DNA from: Congeria kusceri
Lineage: Eukaryota; Mollusca; Bivalvia; Myida; Dreissenidae
Length of the DNA: 64,000 nt
Assembly (NCBI GenBank): GCA_027627225.1
Contig: JAPFQT010000040.1
Coordinates: forward strand, 930,001-994,000
Reading direction: 5' to 3'
Made by a program: the position numbers and the translations under genes. Of the stretch, positions 11,858 to 22,959 are shown piece by piece. How positions within the stretch are numbered: the first letter of the stretch is position 1; the number at the start of each line of letters is the position of its first letter. A model generated the notes under the pieces. It was not told the DNA's origin. It did not search any database and saw only the letters and a list, made by a program, of their open reading frames with translations.

Positions 11858-13060
11858 ATACCCCGCACAACACGCACATCAAAGTTGTAAGGGGGTATAC
11901 TGGAATCAACTTGTCTGTCTGTCTGGTAGTCCGTCAGTCTGTCCATCTGTCCGGACGGACGTCTGTCCGTAACATTTTCGTGTCCGCTCCATATCTCATA
12001 TACCCTTTGAAGGATGAAACTTGGCTCAAATGTTTAGATCATTGAGACCATGTGCAGAAGGCATGAGTCAGTCACGCCAGCTCAAGGTCAAGGTCACACT
12101 TGAAGGTCAAATCTTCGAGCCTCCATTTCGTGTCCGCTTCATATCTCCTATGCCTTTTGAAGGAATTTAATGAAACTTGGCTCAAATGTTTAGATCATTG
12201 AGACCATGTGCAGAAGGCATGGGTCAGTCACGCTGGCTCAAGGTCAAGGTCACACTTGAAGGTCAAATATTCAATCCTCCATTTCGTGTCCGCTCCATAT
12301 CTCCTGTGCCTTTTGAAATATTTCATGAAACTTGGCTCAAATGCTTTGGTCATTTAGACGATGTGCAGAAGGCATGGGCCTTTCAAGCCAGCTCAAGGTC
12401 AAGTTCACACTTGAAGGTTAAGTTTTTGAGCCTCCATTTTCGTGTCTGTTTTTCATGTCCGCTCCATATCCCCTATACATTTTGAAGGATTTTCATTAAA
12501 CTTGTCTAAAATGATTTGCTGATTGAGACCATGTGCAGAAGGCATAAGCCAGTCGAGCCAACTCAAAGTCAAGGTCACACTTAAACGTTGAATGTTTGAG
12601 CCTGTATTTTCATGTCTGTTCTATATCTCCTGTGCCATTTAAAGGATTTTCATGAAACTTGCCTCAAATGTTTATCACATTGAGGCAATGTGCAGAAGGC
12701 ATGAGGCAGTCATGCCACCTCAAGGTCAAGGTCACAATTGAAGGTCAAATGTTTGAGCCTCCATTATTGTTTCTGCTCCATATCTCCTATGCCCTTTGAA
12801 GGATTTTCATAAAACTTGGCTCAAATGTTCATTACATTGAGGCGATGTGCAGAAGGCATGGAGCAGTCAAGGTCACACTTAAAGGTCAAATCTTTGAGTT
12901 TCCATTTTTGTGTCAGCTCCATATCTAAATTTCTGAAACAGTACTTTCATATCTGGTCCAACTGTGCCAGATAAAGGTCAGTGTGATACTTCAAAGTCAC
13001 TTTTAAAATCTAATGACGAATCACGGTGGGAGATATAGCTGTCCTTTGGACGGCCTTGTT
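11858..13060 (+). mobile_element. Tandem-core element, 'ATACCCCGCAC' family
   Basis: The head is a long hairpin, ATACCCC..CAAC pairing with GTTGTAAGGGGGTAT (11858-11900), followed by a 'ctgtctgtctggtagtccgtc' leader. The core has about six units of 160-175 bp with 'gaaacttggctcaaatgttt', 'gtgcagaaggcat', 'aaggtcaaggtcacacttgaaggtc' and 'tccatatctcctatgcc'. The 3' end at 13038-13060 is a 7-bp hairpin (GCTGTCC ttt GGACGGC) followed by CTTGTT. The frame at 12177-12485 lies within core units and is not a gene. Confidence 0.7.
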
Positions 13061-13438
13061 CAAATTATGCTACTGGGTGTCACATGGTTTATATAGAATA
13101 TATAGCAAAACAACTTTTAAAATCTTTTCCTCTGAAACCGCTATGCCCAAAGGTTTCATATTTGATATGTGACATTTACTAGTTGTCCTCTACACAGATT
13201 GTTGAAATTATGCCCCTGGGGTCAAAAGGGGCCACGCCCCGGGAGTCACATGGTTTATATCGACTTAAATAGCCAAATGACTTTTAAAATCTTCTACTCT
13301 GAAACCGCAAGGGCCATAGGGCCATAGGTTTCATATTTGGTATTGTGACATTATAGAGTTGTCCTCTACAATGATTGTGCAAATGATGCCCCTGGGGTCA
13401 AAACTGGCCACGCCCCTGGGGGGTCACATGGTTTATAT
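13061..13438 (+). repeat. Orphan core units of the 'AGCTCACCTGAGC' family
   Basis: Two units with 'tctgaaaccgc', 'ggtttcatatttgg', 'gtcctctacacagattgtt', 'atgcccctggggtcaaaa' and 'ggtcacatggtttatat', the same unit tandemly repeated at 59.6-60.8 kb. No head is present. The block starts where the previous element ends (CTTGTT|CAAATTATG) and is cut by a SINE at 13439. Confidence 0.65.
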
Positions 13439-13735
13439 AACCCTAACCCTCAGTTGGTAGAGCGCTGGACTGTCAATCCGGGGATCGTGGGTTCGAGCCC
13501 CAGCCCAGCCAAATAACTGGTGTGGGTATTGGTCATGAAATAATTTGTCCTCCTACCTCTCATTCAAGTAGGACAGTTGTTAGTTACTGGCATAGGTATG
13601 TGCACTTAGTACTGGTAAACCACTTAGATAGGCTAAGCTTGCCCAGGAAAAGTGTGAGTATGTTAATTGACCGCAATGGTAACCCCAAATACTGTTAAAA
13701 ATCGCACAAAATCCAAACACAACAAACCAACAGAT
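13439..13735 (+). mobile_element. tRNA-derived SINE (family A), 5'-degraded copy
   Basis: The head has a D-arm-like 'cagttggtagagcgc', an anticodon arm CTGGA-CTGTCAA-TCCGG (anticodon GTC, Asp-like) and a B box GGGTTCGAGCC. The 5' acceptor half is missing, so it is not a functional tRNA. The body (from 13511) shares 'catgaaataattt', 'caagtagga', 'gtatgtgcac', 'gtaaacca' and 'cccaggaaaagtgtgagta' with the copy at 52099-52395. It ends in an A/CAAA-rich tail 'aaaatccaaacacaacaaac'. Confidence 0.75.
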
Positions 13736-13744
13736 ATGTTTAGG

Positions 13745-13915
13745 CACATCCTAACACTATGATTGTGTATATAATAATCATAAAAACATCAAAACATCAC
13801 ATTTGTTGGCATGACCCATTGATATCCAGCTAATTTCATTTTCAAAATGCTATAGCTAAAGAGGTGTTCCAATTATGCAATGGCATTTCCTTATTCTTGC
13901 AGTTATGTTAAGGGG
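13745..13915 (+). repeat. Dispersed 170-bp repeat, copy 1
   Basis: Shares 'gtgtatataat', 'ggcatg.cccatt.at', 'ccagct.atttcatttt' and an ending '..ttattcttgcagttatg' with 29292-29460. Both copies stop being similar just after a pyrimidine tract plus GCAG, so it may be a duplicated intron end or an unnamed repeat. Confidence 0.5.
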
Positions 13916-14261
13916 CATATCGACAGTAGGTCAACAATACAATGTTCAAAAATAAAGTTCATTTATTAACAATTTTTATTTAAGCATTGTTCAGTATGTT
14001 GGCAAAACAGTGCTTCTATAAACATTTGTCAAATGTATATAATTTACTATAAAAAGAGTGGTCAATGACACTTCGCGGGCGCAGGAAAATTAGTAGTAGT
14101 AGTAAGATTGATATGAATGAAATGTACATGAGGTACCGTTACATTCATGGGCGCCATCGACATACTCTGATTAGTGTCACAGGGAAGTTTTTATTGAAGT
14201 GTTTGATTTTGTAGTCATGACTTTGAAACTACTTGAACCGTGTATCCCAAAAACTATTTTT

Positions 14262-14465
14262 ATGCCCCCCAAAGGGAACTTCGGGGGCATATAGTAATCG
14301 TATCGTCCATACGTCTGTTCGTCCGTCCGTCACGCTTCTTGTGTGGAGCATAACTCCATTAGTATGGAAGGGATTAAAATGAAACTTAATTCTGTCTAAA
14401 ACCACGCTAAAATTCACCCACCTGAGGTTATAGGTACTCCTCACCTAAACCAGAGAGAGACCCCT
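14262..14465 (+). mobile_element. Truncated tandem-core element, 'ATGCCCCCCAAAG' head
   Basis: The hairpin head ATGCCCCCCAAAG..AACTTCGGGGGCAT is followed by 'cgtccatacgtctgttcgtccgtccgtcac' and 'taactccattag..gaaactt'. Only about 200 bp is present and no tail was found. The short minus-strand frame over it is not a gene. Confidence 0.5.
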
Positions 14466-14719
14466 GCCTGATATCATCACCGGAAAGGGAATAAATGTAT
14501 ATATTTTCACTCGCACAAATGCTTGTGAAAATATTAATTGTCTCCCTTTCCGGTGATGATATGCGTTATCGTACCGAAAACCAACAAATATCCTCTATAT
14601 ACCTAACCACATTATGTTGTAGCAACCGAGAGGAAATAGAGACAATGGGTGGGCATATCTCAGTTGGTAGATGTTATTGCCTTGTTTTCCAAATTTTAAT
14701 ATTATGTAAATAGTACTGA

Positions 14720-15415
14720 TATATCATATCATATATCATAACATATCATACAGTCAACTCCCAATTGCTTGAAGTCGCAAGGACCGGGTTGGAAACTTCA
14801 AGCAATCAAAACTTCGAGCTAAATGGAGGTTGTAAATGTGTAATTCTACATGTATGGGCAGTAATCTGTCTGCCTTATTTTCAAATCTCTAATTTAAAGG
14901 TATTCAGATATATATACTGGTTATTAACAAACAACAAACTATTAATTATATTTTTTAGTTTTTGAAAACTTTGAAATCAGTTATTGCATTTGCTTAACAC
15001 TTTACACTAATCAATTGCATCTAAGATATTAACGTCTCTATGTGACCGAAGCGTGTTTAAGCCAAACAAACAATTAAATGTGTGAAAACTGTAAATGGGA
15101 CCGTGACAAACACTTCGAACCATCTGAAAATTCGACCCTCGCTAACTTGAGCCAAACAACATAAATATATGAATATATAGTAAAAAGTACCAGTCCCTTG
15201 GAGAAACTTTGAGCCAACAAGAAAGCTGAGGCATCAGGAGTCGACTGTATATTAACTTTTATTATCATATATCATATATCATAACACATCATAGCATATC
15301 ATAACATAGCATATATCATATCACATCATGCATGATATCATCTATTTTATATTACATGTACGAGTATAATAGTATATTGTATTACCAATATAATATATTG
15401 CATTACATGACATTA
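14720..15415. repeat. (TATCA)n AT microsatellite, interrupted
   Basis: atatcatatcatatatcataaca repeats flank the MITE at 14751-15247 on both sides (14720-14750 and 15255-15415), as expected if the MITE inserted into a pre-existing microsatellite. Confidence 0.75.
14751..15247. mobile_element. TA-flanked MITE with CAGTCRACTCC ends
   Basis: It starts CAGTCAACTCC and ends GGAGTCGACTG, with TA on each side. Subterminal stretches carry 'cttcaagcaatcaaaacttcgagc' and 'ttcgaaccatctgaaaattcga', typical of pogo/Tigger-like MITEs. At 497 bp it is non-autonomous. The open frames inside it (14765-14965, 15074-15268) are chance. Confidence 0.7.
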
Positions 15416-15479
15416 TGCGTCATGAAATTCAAAACACGTGTTATTTTATATAAAATAAATCCACTCAAAATCACTTCTC

Positions 15480-16080
15480 AGGAAGCACAAAGAGCCTGAT
15501 GAAGTCACCTTAAGCTAAGGTGACATTTACGATTTTACCTTACGTTACTATGACCTTAGGGGCTAAGGTTACTTTGAGTTAGTAGACCCTTTTCTGCGCT
15601 TGTTCTTCGTAACCCCTGGTTGGACTTTGATGAAATTTCACAAGATTGATCAGGTCCAATCTAGTTGTGCAATTCGTTGGCATTTAGTGGTTGGCGTATT
15701 GCGGGCGAAGTTATGGCCTTAGAAGTTTTTAACTTAAGAGATCTTGTCTGCACTTGTTTTCCATAACCCAGGGCCGGATTTCGATGAAACAGTACAGGAT
15801 TGATCAGTACCGAGTCTACTTGTGCATATCCTCAGCATGTCATGGTCAGCATATTTTGGGTGAAGTTATGGCCTTTTGAAGTTTTTACGCTTGTTTTCGA
15901 TAAAAACTGGCTGGAATTTGACAAAACTTCACAAGATTGATCAGTTCCAAGTGTGGTTGTGCATATAGTTAGAATGCTGTGGTCGAGGGCTTTTGTGTGG
16001 AGGTTTTCACCCAGCATATCATTTCTGCGTTTGTTCTCTGTAACCCTAGGCCGGATTTGGATGAAACTTCATAGGATTTT
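15480..16080 (+). mobile_element. Partial tandem-core element with GTCACCTTA head
   Basis: A perfect palindrome GTCACCTTA-AGC-TAAGGTGAC (15504-15524) is followed by about three units of 160-170 bp containing 'ttgttc..gtaaccc..ggccggattt', 'gatgaaac', 'aagattgatcag' and 'gaagttatggccttt'. It stops where the element at 16081 begins, so its 3' end is lost or interrupted. Confidence 0.55.
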
Positions 16081-16190
16081 AGCTCGACTATTCACCGAAT
16101 AGTTCGAGCTATACTACACACCCGTTCATTGGCGTCAACGTAATGCTCTGGTAAAGGTTTGCGTGTAACAAGTCCATATCTCTGTAACTA

Positions 16191-17198
16191 CACTGCAGAT
16201 CCGCTATATCGCGATCCGTTATATCGCGATGTCCAATATATTGCGAATCGGAGGTGGATCCCGATTTTGTTTCATGTACTTCAATATTTTTACCAAATGC
16301 TCATAAATAAATTCAGTTTGATCCTGATTTTCGAGCCTTCACGGCGTCTCTTTTATTCACACTCTTGTAGAGCGACAAACAATACGCCGACTCACTCAAC
16401 ATCAAATTGTAACAGTTTGACATTAGCTTACAGCGCGCGTGCCACCCATGACAACGTCCTTTCACTGCTGTCGCTCTATTGAGCACCCGAATTACACGCA
16501 GTCCAAGTGGAGGGTGTATACAGTAACTGTATGTCATAAATCAATACTGAGCTATCTGAATGACAATAACGTAATTGATAGCTTATCTGTTTCTTTTTTG
16601 TTTCAGGAGAAATGCTAACCGCATATCGTTCGCGATATAGACACCTAATTTTGTTGCTGTGTGCTACGAAACTTTTATACAAAAGTAAAGATCTCAATGT
16701 TCTCTGCGCTACAAAGTTTTATATGGCGATCAATACACCCACGCTTTCCATGCGGACGACGTGACATTGTACATGATTGTCAGCAATTTTTCGCGCGCTT
16801 TTTCAAACAGAACAAAGAGTTTACACGAAATGCATGTGTGTTGTAATTGTTAATAGAATTTATGTTCACTTCATGTGAATAGTGAAATTCGGATAGGAGT
16901 TTTGGACTTGTGTTTTTATACGCGATTTGAAATTTATTCAACGGAATTAAATGAATAATATTATTTTTATATTTTCATTTACAAATGGAATATTTTATAT
17001 ATGGATTTAATACATAATGGATGTTAACTACATTGAAAAGGGTGAGTTATTTACTTGATTACATTTATGTTTGAGATCGGGGAAAAACAGGCTAGTGTAT
17101 ACATCTACTGAATGGCCTGGCAAGTTATATCGCGATCCGGATATATCGTGATCGCGTTCCATGGACCCCGCGAATCACGATATAATGGAGTTACAGTG
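16191..17198. mobile_element. TA-flanked TIR element nested in a core unit
   Basis: It starts CACTGCAGATCCGCTATATC and ends GATATAATGGAGTTACAGTG, flanked by TA (16189-16190 and 17199-17200). The host unit 'ctgtaactactacagatattc' is split exactly at its TA, so one TA was duplicated, as in Tc1/mariner/pogo insertions. About 1 kb, with no transposase frame recognised. 'tatatcgcgat' motifs repeat near both ends. Confidence 0.75.
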
Positions 17199-18001
17199 TA
17201 GTACAGATATTCATTTGAAACTTGACACATGTCTTCGGGGTCTTTATGTGAGGTAACTGATCAAGTTCCATAAGTCTGACCTGCAATTTAGCAGAATTAT
17301 GCCCCTTTTTGTACTAAGAAAACCAGGTTTCAGTTTGCGTGCAACAACTCCATATCTCTATATCTACTACAGATACTCAATTGAAACTTCATACATGCCT
17401 TTAGGTCCATTATATAAGGTCATCAGCCAAGACCCAAAACTGTGACCAGCATTTTAGCAGACTTAGGCCCCTTTTTGTACTTAGAAAAGTCAGGTTAAGT
17501 TTTGCGTGCAAGAGAAAATTCAGGATAAGGTTTGCGTGCAATACGCACATATCTCTGTAACTCCTACAGATGTTCAATTGAAACTTCACATATGTGTTCG
17601 GGGTCATTATGTGAGGTCACTGGTTAAGGCCCATAATGCTGACCCGCAATTTAGACGAATTATGCTCCTTTTTGTACTGCAAATCAGGTTAAAGTTTGCG
17701 TGCAACAACTCCATATCTCTATATCTACTACAGATATTCAATTGAAACTTCACACATGCCTTCAGGGACATTATATATGAGGTCACTGGCCAAGACCTAT
17801 AACTGTGACTAGCATTTTAGCAGAATTATGCCCCTTTTTGTACTTAGAAATCCAGGTTAAAGATTGTGTGCAAAAAACTCATATCTCTATAACTACTACA
17901 GATATTCCATTGCAACTTAAAACATGTCTTCAGGGTCATTATGTGAAGTCACTGACCAAGGCCAATAACTCTGACCTGCAATTTAGCCAAATTATTGTTC
18001 T

Positions 18002-18805
18002 CAAGCCTTTTTCTGACCTTTTGGGGAAAAAGTACCTTGGTTAAATTGGAAAATTCACGACGTAAAATTTTCAAAATTGGGAAAAATTTGTATGGCTAAA
18101 TCGTAAGTATAATGAAGAAATTTACAGGTTTAAATCAACAAATAAGAATTTAACGGGCACTAATAATTTTAATTTACTTCTAATTTCTAAATTGTGATGA
18201 ATACCTAAGCAAGCTATGCAACCAAGGGTCTGTAATCATAGGCATGTCTCATTTCCTATAAGTGTGTGTATATTTCTAAAAAAGCATCACCAAATCTGAC
18301 CAACTTCACAAAAATAAAATTGTGGGATCTACTGTATACATAATGATGTGTAAATAAACTTCGTGTAGTGCGTAGGTCGCAAAAATATATGATAACTTGA
18401 AAAGAAATCTTTACCTCTTTATATTTAAATCCTTCCTTTAACTGAAACATCCACTTGTGTAAATAACAAAATATTTGCCCACAATTCATGTTAAATTTCA
18501 TCATGATACAGGACAAACACATTGTTTTTCTTTGTTTTACCAGTATTATTACACAGCTATTTCAGGGTTCATCCCTTGTAAACAATGTCAACGATAAAAT
18601 TAGAGCATATCCAGATGTAAAGCCAGTGTGAAAAAATCGGCTGTAAAGTATTCAAAAATCGTATTTTCACTTTCATTTTCGAAAAAAAACAACAGATTCT
18701 TTGCAATTGGGAATTTTTGTGTCAAAATTGGGAAATATTATGCATATTTGGCATTGGGAACGGGTCCGACTATCGGACCCGTGAGAGCAGTAGAAAAAGG
18801 CCTGG
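18002..18805. mobile_element. TIR element with AGGCCTTTTTCT-like ends
   Basis: The left end CAAGCCTTTTTCTGAC is inverted at the right as GTAGAAAAAGGCCTGG. It interrupts the core array of the surrounding element. Internal 'attgggaa' repeats recall the 8.83-9.17 kb element, which has similar ends (CAGGGCTTTTTT). No transposase frame was seen. Confidence 0.5.
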
Positions 18806-18825
18806 TACTGGTAATGCAGGTAAGA

Positions 18826-19395
18826 GTTTGCATGCAACAAATAAATATCTCTGTAAATCCAGAACGGATTGAACTATTGTTATGAAACTTCATACATAGA
18901 TACCTTATAGCGAGGCCTCACTTAGGATTGCATATGGGGTGGGTGGGGTCAAGCTCACTGTTACTAAAAATAGAAAAACGGTTTTCGCTTAATAACTTAA
19001 GAACGAATTGAGATATTTTAATGATACTTCATATATAGATACCTATTATCGAAACCTCGCTTGGGATTGCATATGGTGTGGGTGGGGTGAAGGTCACTGT
19101 TTCTACAAATAGAAAAACGGTCCCCGCTCAATAACTTGAGAACGCATTCAGATACCTTATATTGAGACCTCACATGGGATTGCATATGGGTGGGGTCAAG
19201 GTCACTGTTACTAAAAATAGAAAAAAAATTCTGCTCATTGACTTGAGAAAGCATTGAGATATTTTAATGAAATTTCATACATAGATACCTTGTATCGAAA
19301 CCTTACTTGGGATTACTTATGGGTGGGTGGGGTAAATCACTGTTACTAAAAATAGAAAAAAAAAATTCTGTTCATTATTTTTCTTGTTTGTAGCG
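18826..19395 (+). repeat. Tandem 115-135 bp core units shared with the 2.0-kb element
   Basis: About four units with 'gaaacttcatacatagataccttat', 'cttgggattgcatatggg', 'ggtggggtcaaggtcactgtt' and 'ctaaaaatagaaaaa'. The same module occurs once at 2030-2215 inside an element with a different head, so core modules are shared between families. Confidence 0.7.
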
Positions 19396-19780
19396 ATAAA
19401 GGCTCATAACTCTGACAAAGTTGTTGAAAAGTCGAGCGCGCTGTCCTGAGACAGCTCTTGTTTAATATTCATAGGTATTAAATGTGAAAGTGAAGTTAAT
19501 AAGTTAATAAGTAATTTGAGAGTAAAGTGTATTTTACTGGATTGTTTTTACTTTCAACGGTGTTGGCTATTCGTCCATTTTACTCACAGGTACATGAAGC
19601 AATAGTCAAATACCCCCCCCCCACCCTTCAACCTTTATTTACTATATGTATAGAACAGTATGCAATATCCAGGTCGTAAAACTTGAAAATCATTCCAAAA
19701 TTTCAATTATCGATCTAAAACTCTCCAGGCTGTTGACAGTGATTTCAACTTGTCCAATGAGAAAATCAATCACAACTTTT

Positions 19781-20890
19781 AGCTCGACTATTCGAAGAAT
19801 AGGTGAGCTTTTATATTACCCCCGGCGTTGGCAACGGTGTCCGCGTCTGAATTTGGTTTAAGTTTTTATTCAAAAGTCGTGTTACTTCAAAACTAAACAA
19901 GTCATTCACTTGAAACTTGCAATATACCTTTGTCATCAACTCCAGTATCAAGGGCAACATTCCCCATAACTCAATGTTGTATTGTGACAGAGTTATGCCC
20001 CTTTTTCACATAGATTGTTCGGGTAAAAGTTTATATTCAAAAGTTTTGTAACTTCAAATCTACAGAAGTTATTCACTTGAAACTTGGAATATATCTTTGT
20101 CATCATCTCCAGTGTCAGAGGCAACATTTTCTATAACTCTCTTTTGTATTTTGACAGAGTTATGCTCCTTTTTCACATATCTTTTCTGGTTAATGTTTAT
20201 ATTCAACAGTTTTGTAACTTCAGAACTACATAAGTTATTCACTTGAAAATTGAAATATGCCTTTGTCATCAACTTCAATATCAGGGACAACATTCCATGC
20301 AACTCTGTTTTGTATTTTGACAGAGTTATGCCCCTTTTTCACTTAGATTTTCTGGTTAAAGTTTATATTCAAAAGTTTTGTAACTGCAGAACTACATAAG
20401 TTATTCATTTGAATATTGGAATATACCTTTGTCATCAACTCCAGTGTCAGGGGCAACATTCCATATAACTCTGTTTTGTATTTTGTAAGAGCTATGCCCC
20501 TTTTCACTTAGATTTTCTGGTTAAAGTGTATATTCAAACGTTTTTAACTTCAGAACTACATAAGTTATTCGCTTTAACATAGGAACATTCCTTTGTCAAA
20601 AACTCCAGTGTCAGGGCCAACCTCCCTTTAACTCTGGTTTACATTTTGACAGAGTTATACCCCTTTTTTGCTTAGATATTCCGCTTGAAGTTTATATTTA
20701 AAACTCTTACAATTTCAAAACGAAACAATTTAATAACTACATAAGGTTAAAACTTGGAATAATTTTATGAAATAATTGCTGTAACTCAGTTTTGTATTTC
20801 AACAAATGCATGCCCCTTCCACTTTCCAAAATATGTACCAACTGAAATACTTCGAATAGTCGAGCGCGCTGTCCTCTGACAGTTCTTGTT
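19781..20890 (+). mobile_element. Tandem-core element, 'GCTCGACTATTC' family, copy 2
   Basis: The head AGCTCGACTATTCGAAGAATAGG matches the inverted 3' subterminal CTTCGAATAGTCGAGC, followed by a hairpin (GCTGTCctctGACAG) and TTCTTGTT. About five core units match those of 5812-7003. Non-autonomous. The short open frames on both strands are by-products. Confidence 0.8.
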
Positions 20891-21774
20891 GTTAATATAG
20901 AATTAATGTATCACTGGTCTCCGCTCTGGATATCCCTCGTGAATGCATGTCAACGTAACCAAAGTGTATTGCCTGTGGAGAATAATTATTAATGCTTTGA
21001 TGCATTCTGTGGTCCAATTATGATGTTTGAAAACTGATCAATAGAGTGTACACAATTTTGAATCGCACGAAAAATGAGATTTCCCTCCTCAATTAACTCC
21101 TTTGCGTTAAATGGTCCTGATCAAACAACCAAAAGCTTCATTATACTTTTTGTATGCACCCGTTAAGTTAAAAGAGTTAGTTAAGAATAGGATATTTAAG
21201 AAGTTTCGCCAGCTGTTAAACCCACTTAGAATGGCAATTTGCACTAATGATCAATATAATGTACCATTTTGAATAACTCTTTGTTCACATTTATATTAGA
21301 TATTACAGAGACCAATTCTCATCATTCTGTTCTTTAAAAAATTCAACCTATTGGAAAGCCTTTATATACGTTGTTCTTCATGTGACACCCAAGATGGAAA
21401 TGGTTGAAATAGAACTTAGTCAATTCAATGCAGGTACGACATCAAAATCCGTATTGGACATAATGATAAAGGGTGCTGGGTTAAATGTATCTTAGTAATC
21501 AGTAAGAAATTCAAAAATGGTCCAAACGTAAAAACGAAAGAAACTTAACTAAAATACACATTTTTTTTACATAATCGTATACAAACATTAAAAAAATTAG
21601 ACATAAATGTTTTGAATTACCTGAAAACCAATGGTTTTATATAGTTTGTGTCTTTTGTATTGGTCTAAAATCTATGCAGACGCTATAACTCATTGAGTGA
21701 TTTAAAAAAAGCGCTGTTTATATTTAGGTTATCACGTGACAGTTTATAGTCCAACTTCAACGTGGCCAAGGGCC
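20891..21774. other. No gene recognised
   Basis: AT-rich sequence with no supported exon, RNA gene or repeat boundary. Confidence 0.4.
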
Positions 21775-22440
21775 ATTTATTTAAAATTCACGCCCCAAGC
21801 TAAATTGGTTTTAAATGAAAGGTATACATATACTGAATTCAAAAATCAATTTCTTACAAAATCCTCTTACAATGGCCAGCAATCCAAGATGGCCATCAAG
21901 ATGGCCGCTAAAATATTTCATTTTACCCCATGTTCGCTAAAACCCTATTATATAGCTGTTATTATATAATTTTTGAATATATTTTTAACCAAACTAACGG
22001 AAGTGATGTTAAATTTGATGTTTATAACATTCAATATGCTTCCTAAACATTGTTGAAAAAAATATATACGGAAAAATGAAAAAAGGCACCTCAATTTTTT
22101 TTTTTTTTTCAAAGATCTGCCTTTCAGTTGTTGCACACTCTTAACAAATAAGCTAAATGTAATAACAGTCATTTTAAACAATCACCAAATCTATGTTTTA
22201 TAAAAGTAAACTAAATTTTCTCAACAGGATGCTCTTAAATTAATATCATTCTGTTGCTAAAAGTGGGTGGGGTAAATTTATTTATTTTAAACCGAATTAT
22301 GTAGCTTCGTATTGTTGCAAATTCTTATAAAAATGGTTAATGTCATAAAATATTTAACAATAAATACATCAATGTTTTATAGATAACAATTAAACTACAT
22401 TTGTTCGACAGGTTGCTAAATTACCATACTGCTGATACAC
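21775..22440 (+). repeat. Left arm of a large inverted repeat
   Basis: Stretches such as 'ttaaaattcacgccccaagctaaa', 'gaaaggtatacatatactga', 'caaagatctgcctttcagttgttgcacactctta', 'caaatctatgttttataaaagtaaacta' and 'gctaaaagtgggtggggtaaatt' recur inverted at 26210-26925. The arms are imperfect, with indels. The short frames inside are not genes. Confidence 0.75.
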
Positions 22441-22959
22441 GTAGTTTGGCTAAATTAACCCTATGAAATTGCAAATATAGTGATTATTTAAACAACCCAC
22501 TTATAACTGTTTTATTCAATAGCATATATTCAACTTACTTGTATTAGTTTACCATAATTCGAAGTGTCTTTTAATGAGAATATTCATGTTTTGTAACTTG
22601 TATTAAACATCTCTTGTATAATCAAACAAATTGAAATGGTGTCTAAATTTCATGCAATATAAAACTTAAGGGTGTTTTGCATGTTACACTGACATAACAT
22701 TTTTAATTTTCATTTGACATACAAATAATTATATATCACCGGTATGTAAGTATTGATAGTAGTGGGCTGTGACAATTAAATCACATTTGAAACACAATTC
22801 GAAAACAAATAGTCAAAACATGTCTTATTCAATGATTGCTGCCTTTACAATATCATGTGATTAAACACTTTATGCTACTAAACATACATTGAGTAATGTA
22901 AACTAGGAAGCCTGTATACTCCCATGACACGTCTGTAGACTTTATTCTCCCCGAAGAAC

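Larger units (their letters stand above)
16081..19461 (+). mobile_element. Composite 'GCTCGACTATTC' tandem-core element with two nested insertions
   Basis: The head AGCTCGACTATTC-acc-GAATAGTtCGAGCT is itself a hairpin. The tail at 19430-19461 reads AAGTCGAGCGC, then hairpin GCTGTC..GACAGC, then TCTTGTTT. The core units (about 170 bp; 'gtttgcgtgcaacaa', 'ccatatctctgtaactactacagatattc', 'ttcagggtcattatgtgaggtcactg', 'ttatgccccttttt') are interrupted by foreign elements at 16191-17198 and 18002-18805. A different core type occupies 18826-19395. Many short open frames inside it are repeat by-products. Confidence 0.7.

Noticed and set aside
12177..12485. 102-residue frame
   Set aside because: It spans two units of a tandem-core element; peptide repeats follow the DNA units.
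13436..13450. CCCTAACCCT before the SINE
   Set aside because: Two units only; more likely a degraded SINE 5' end than telomeric repeat.
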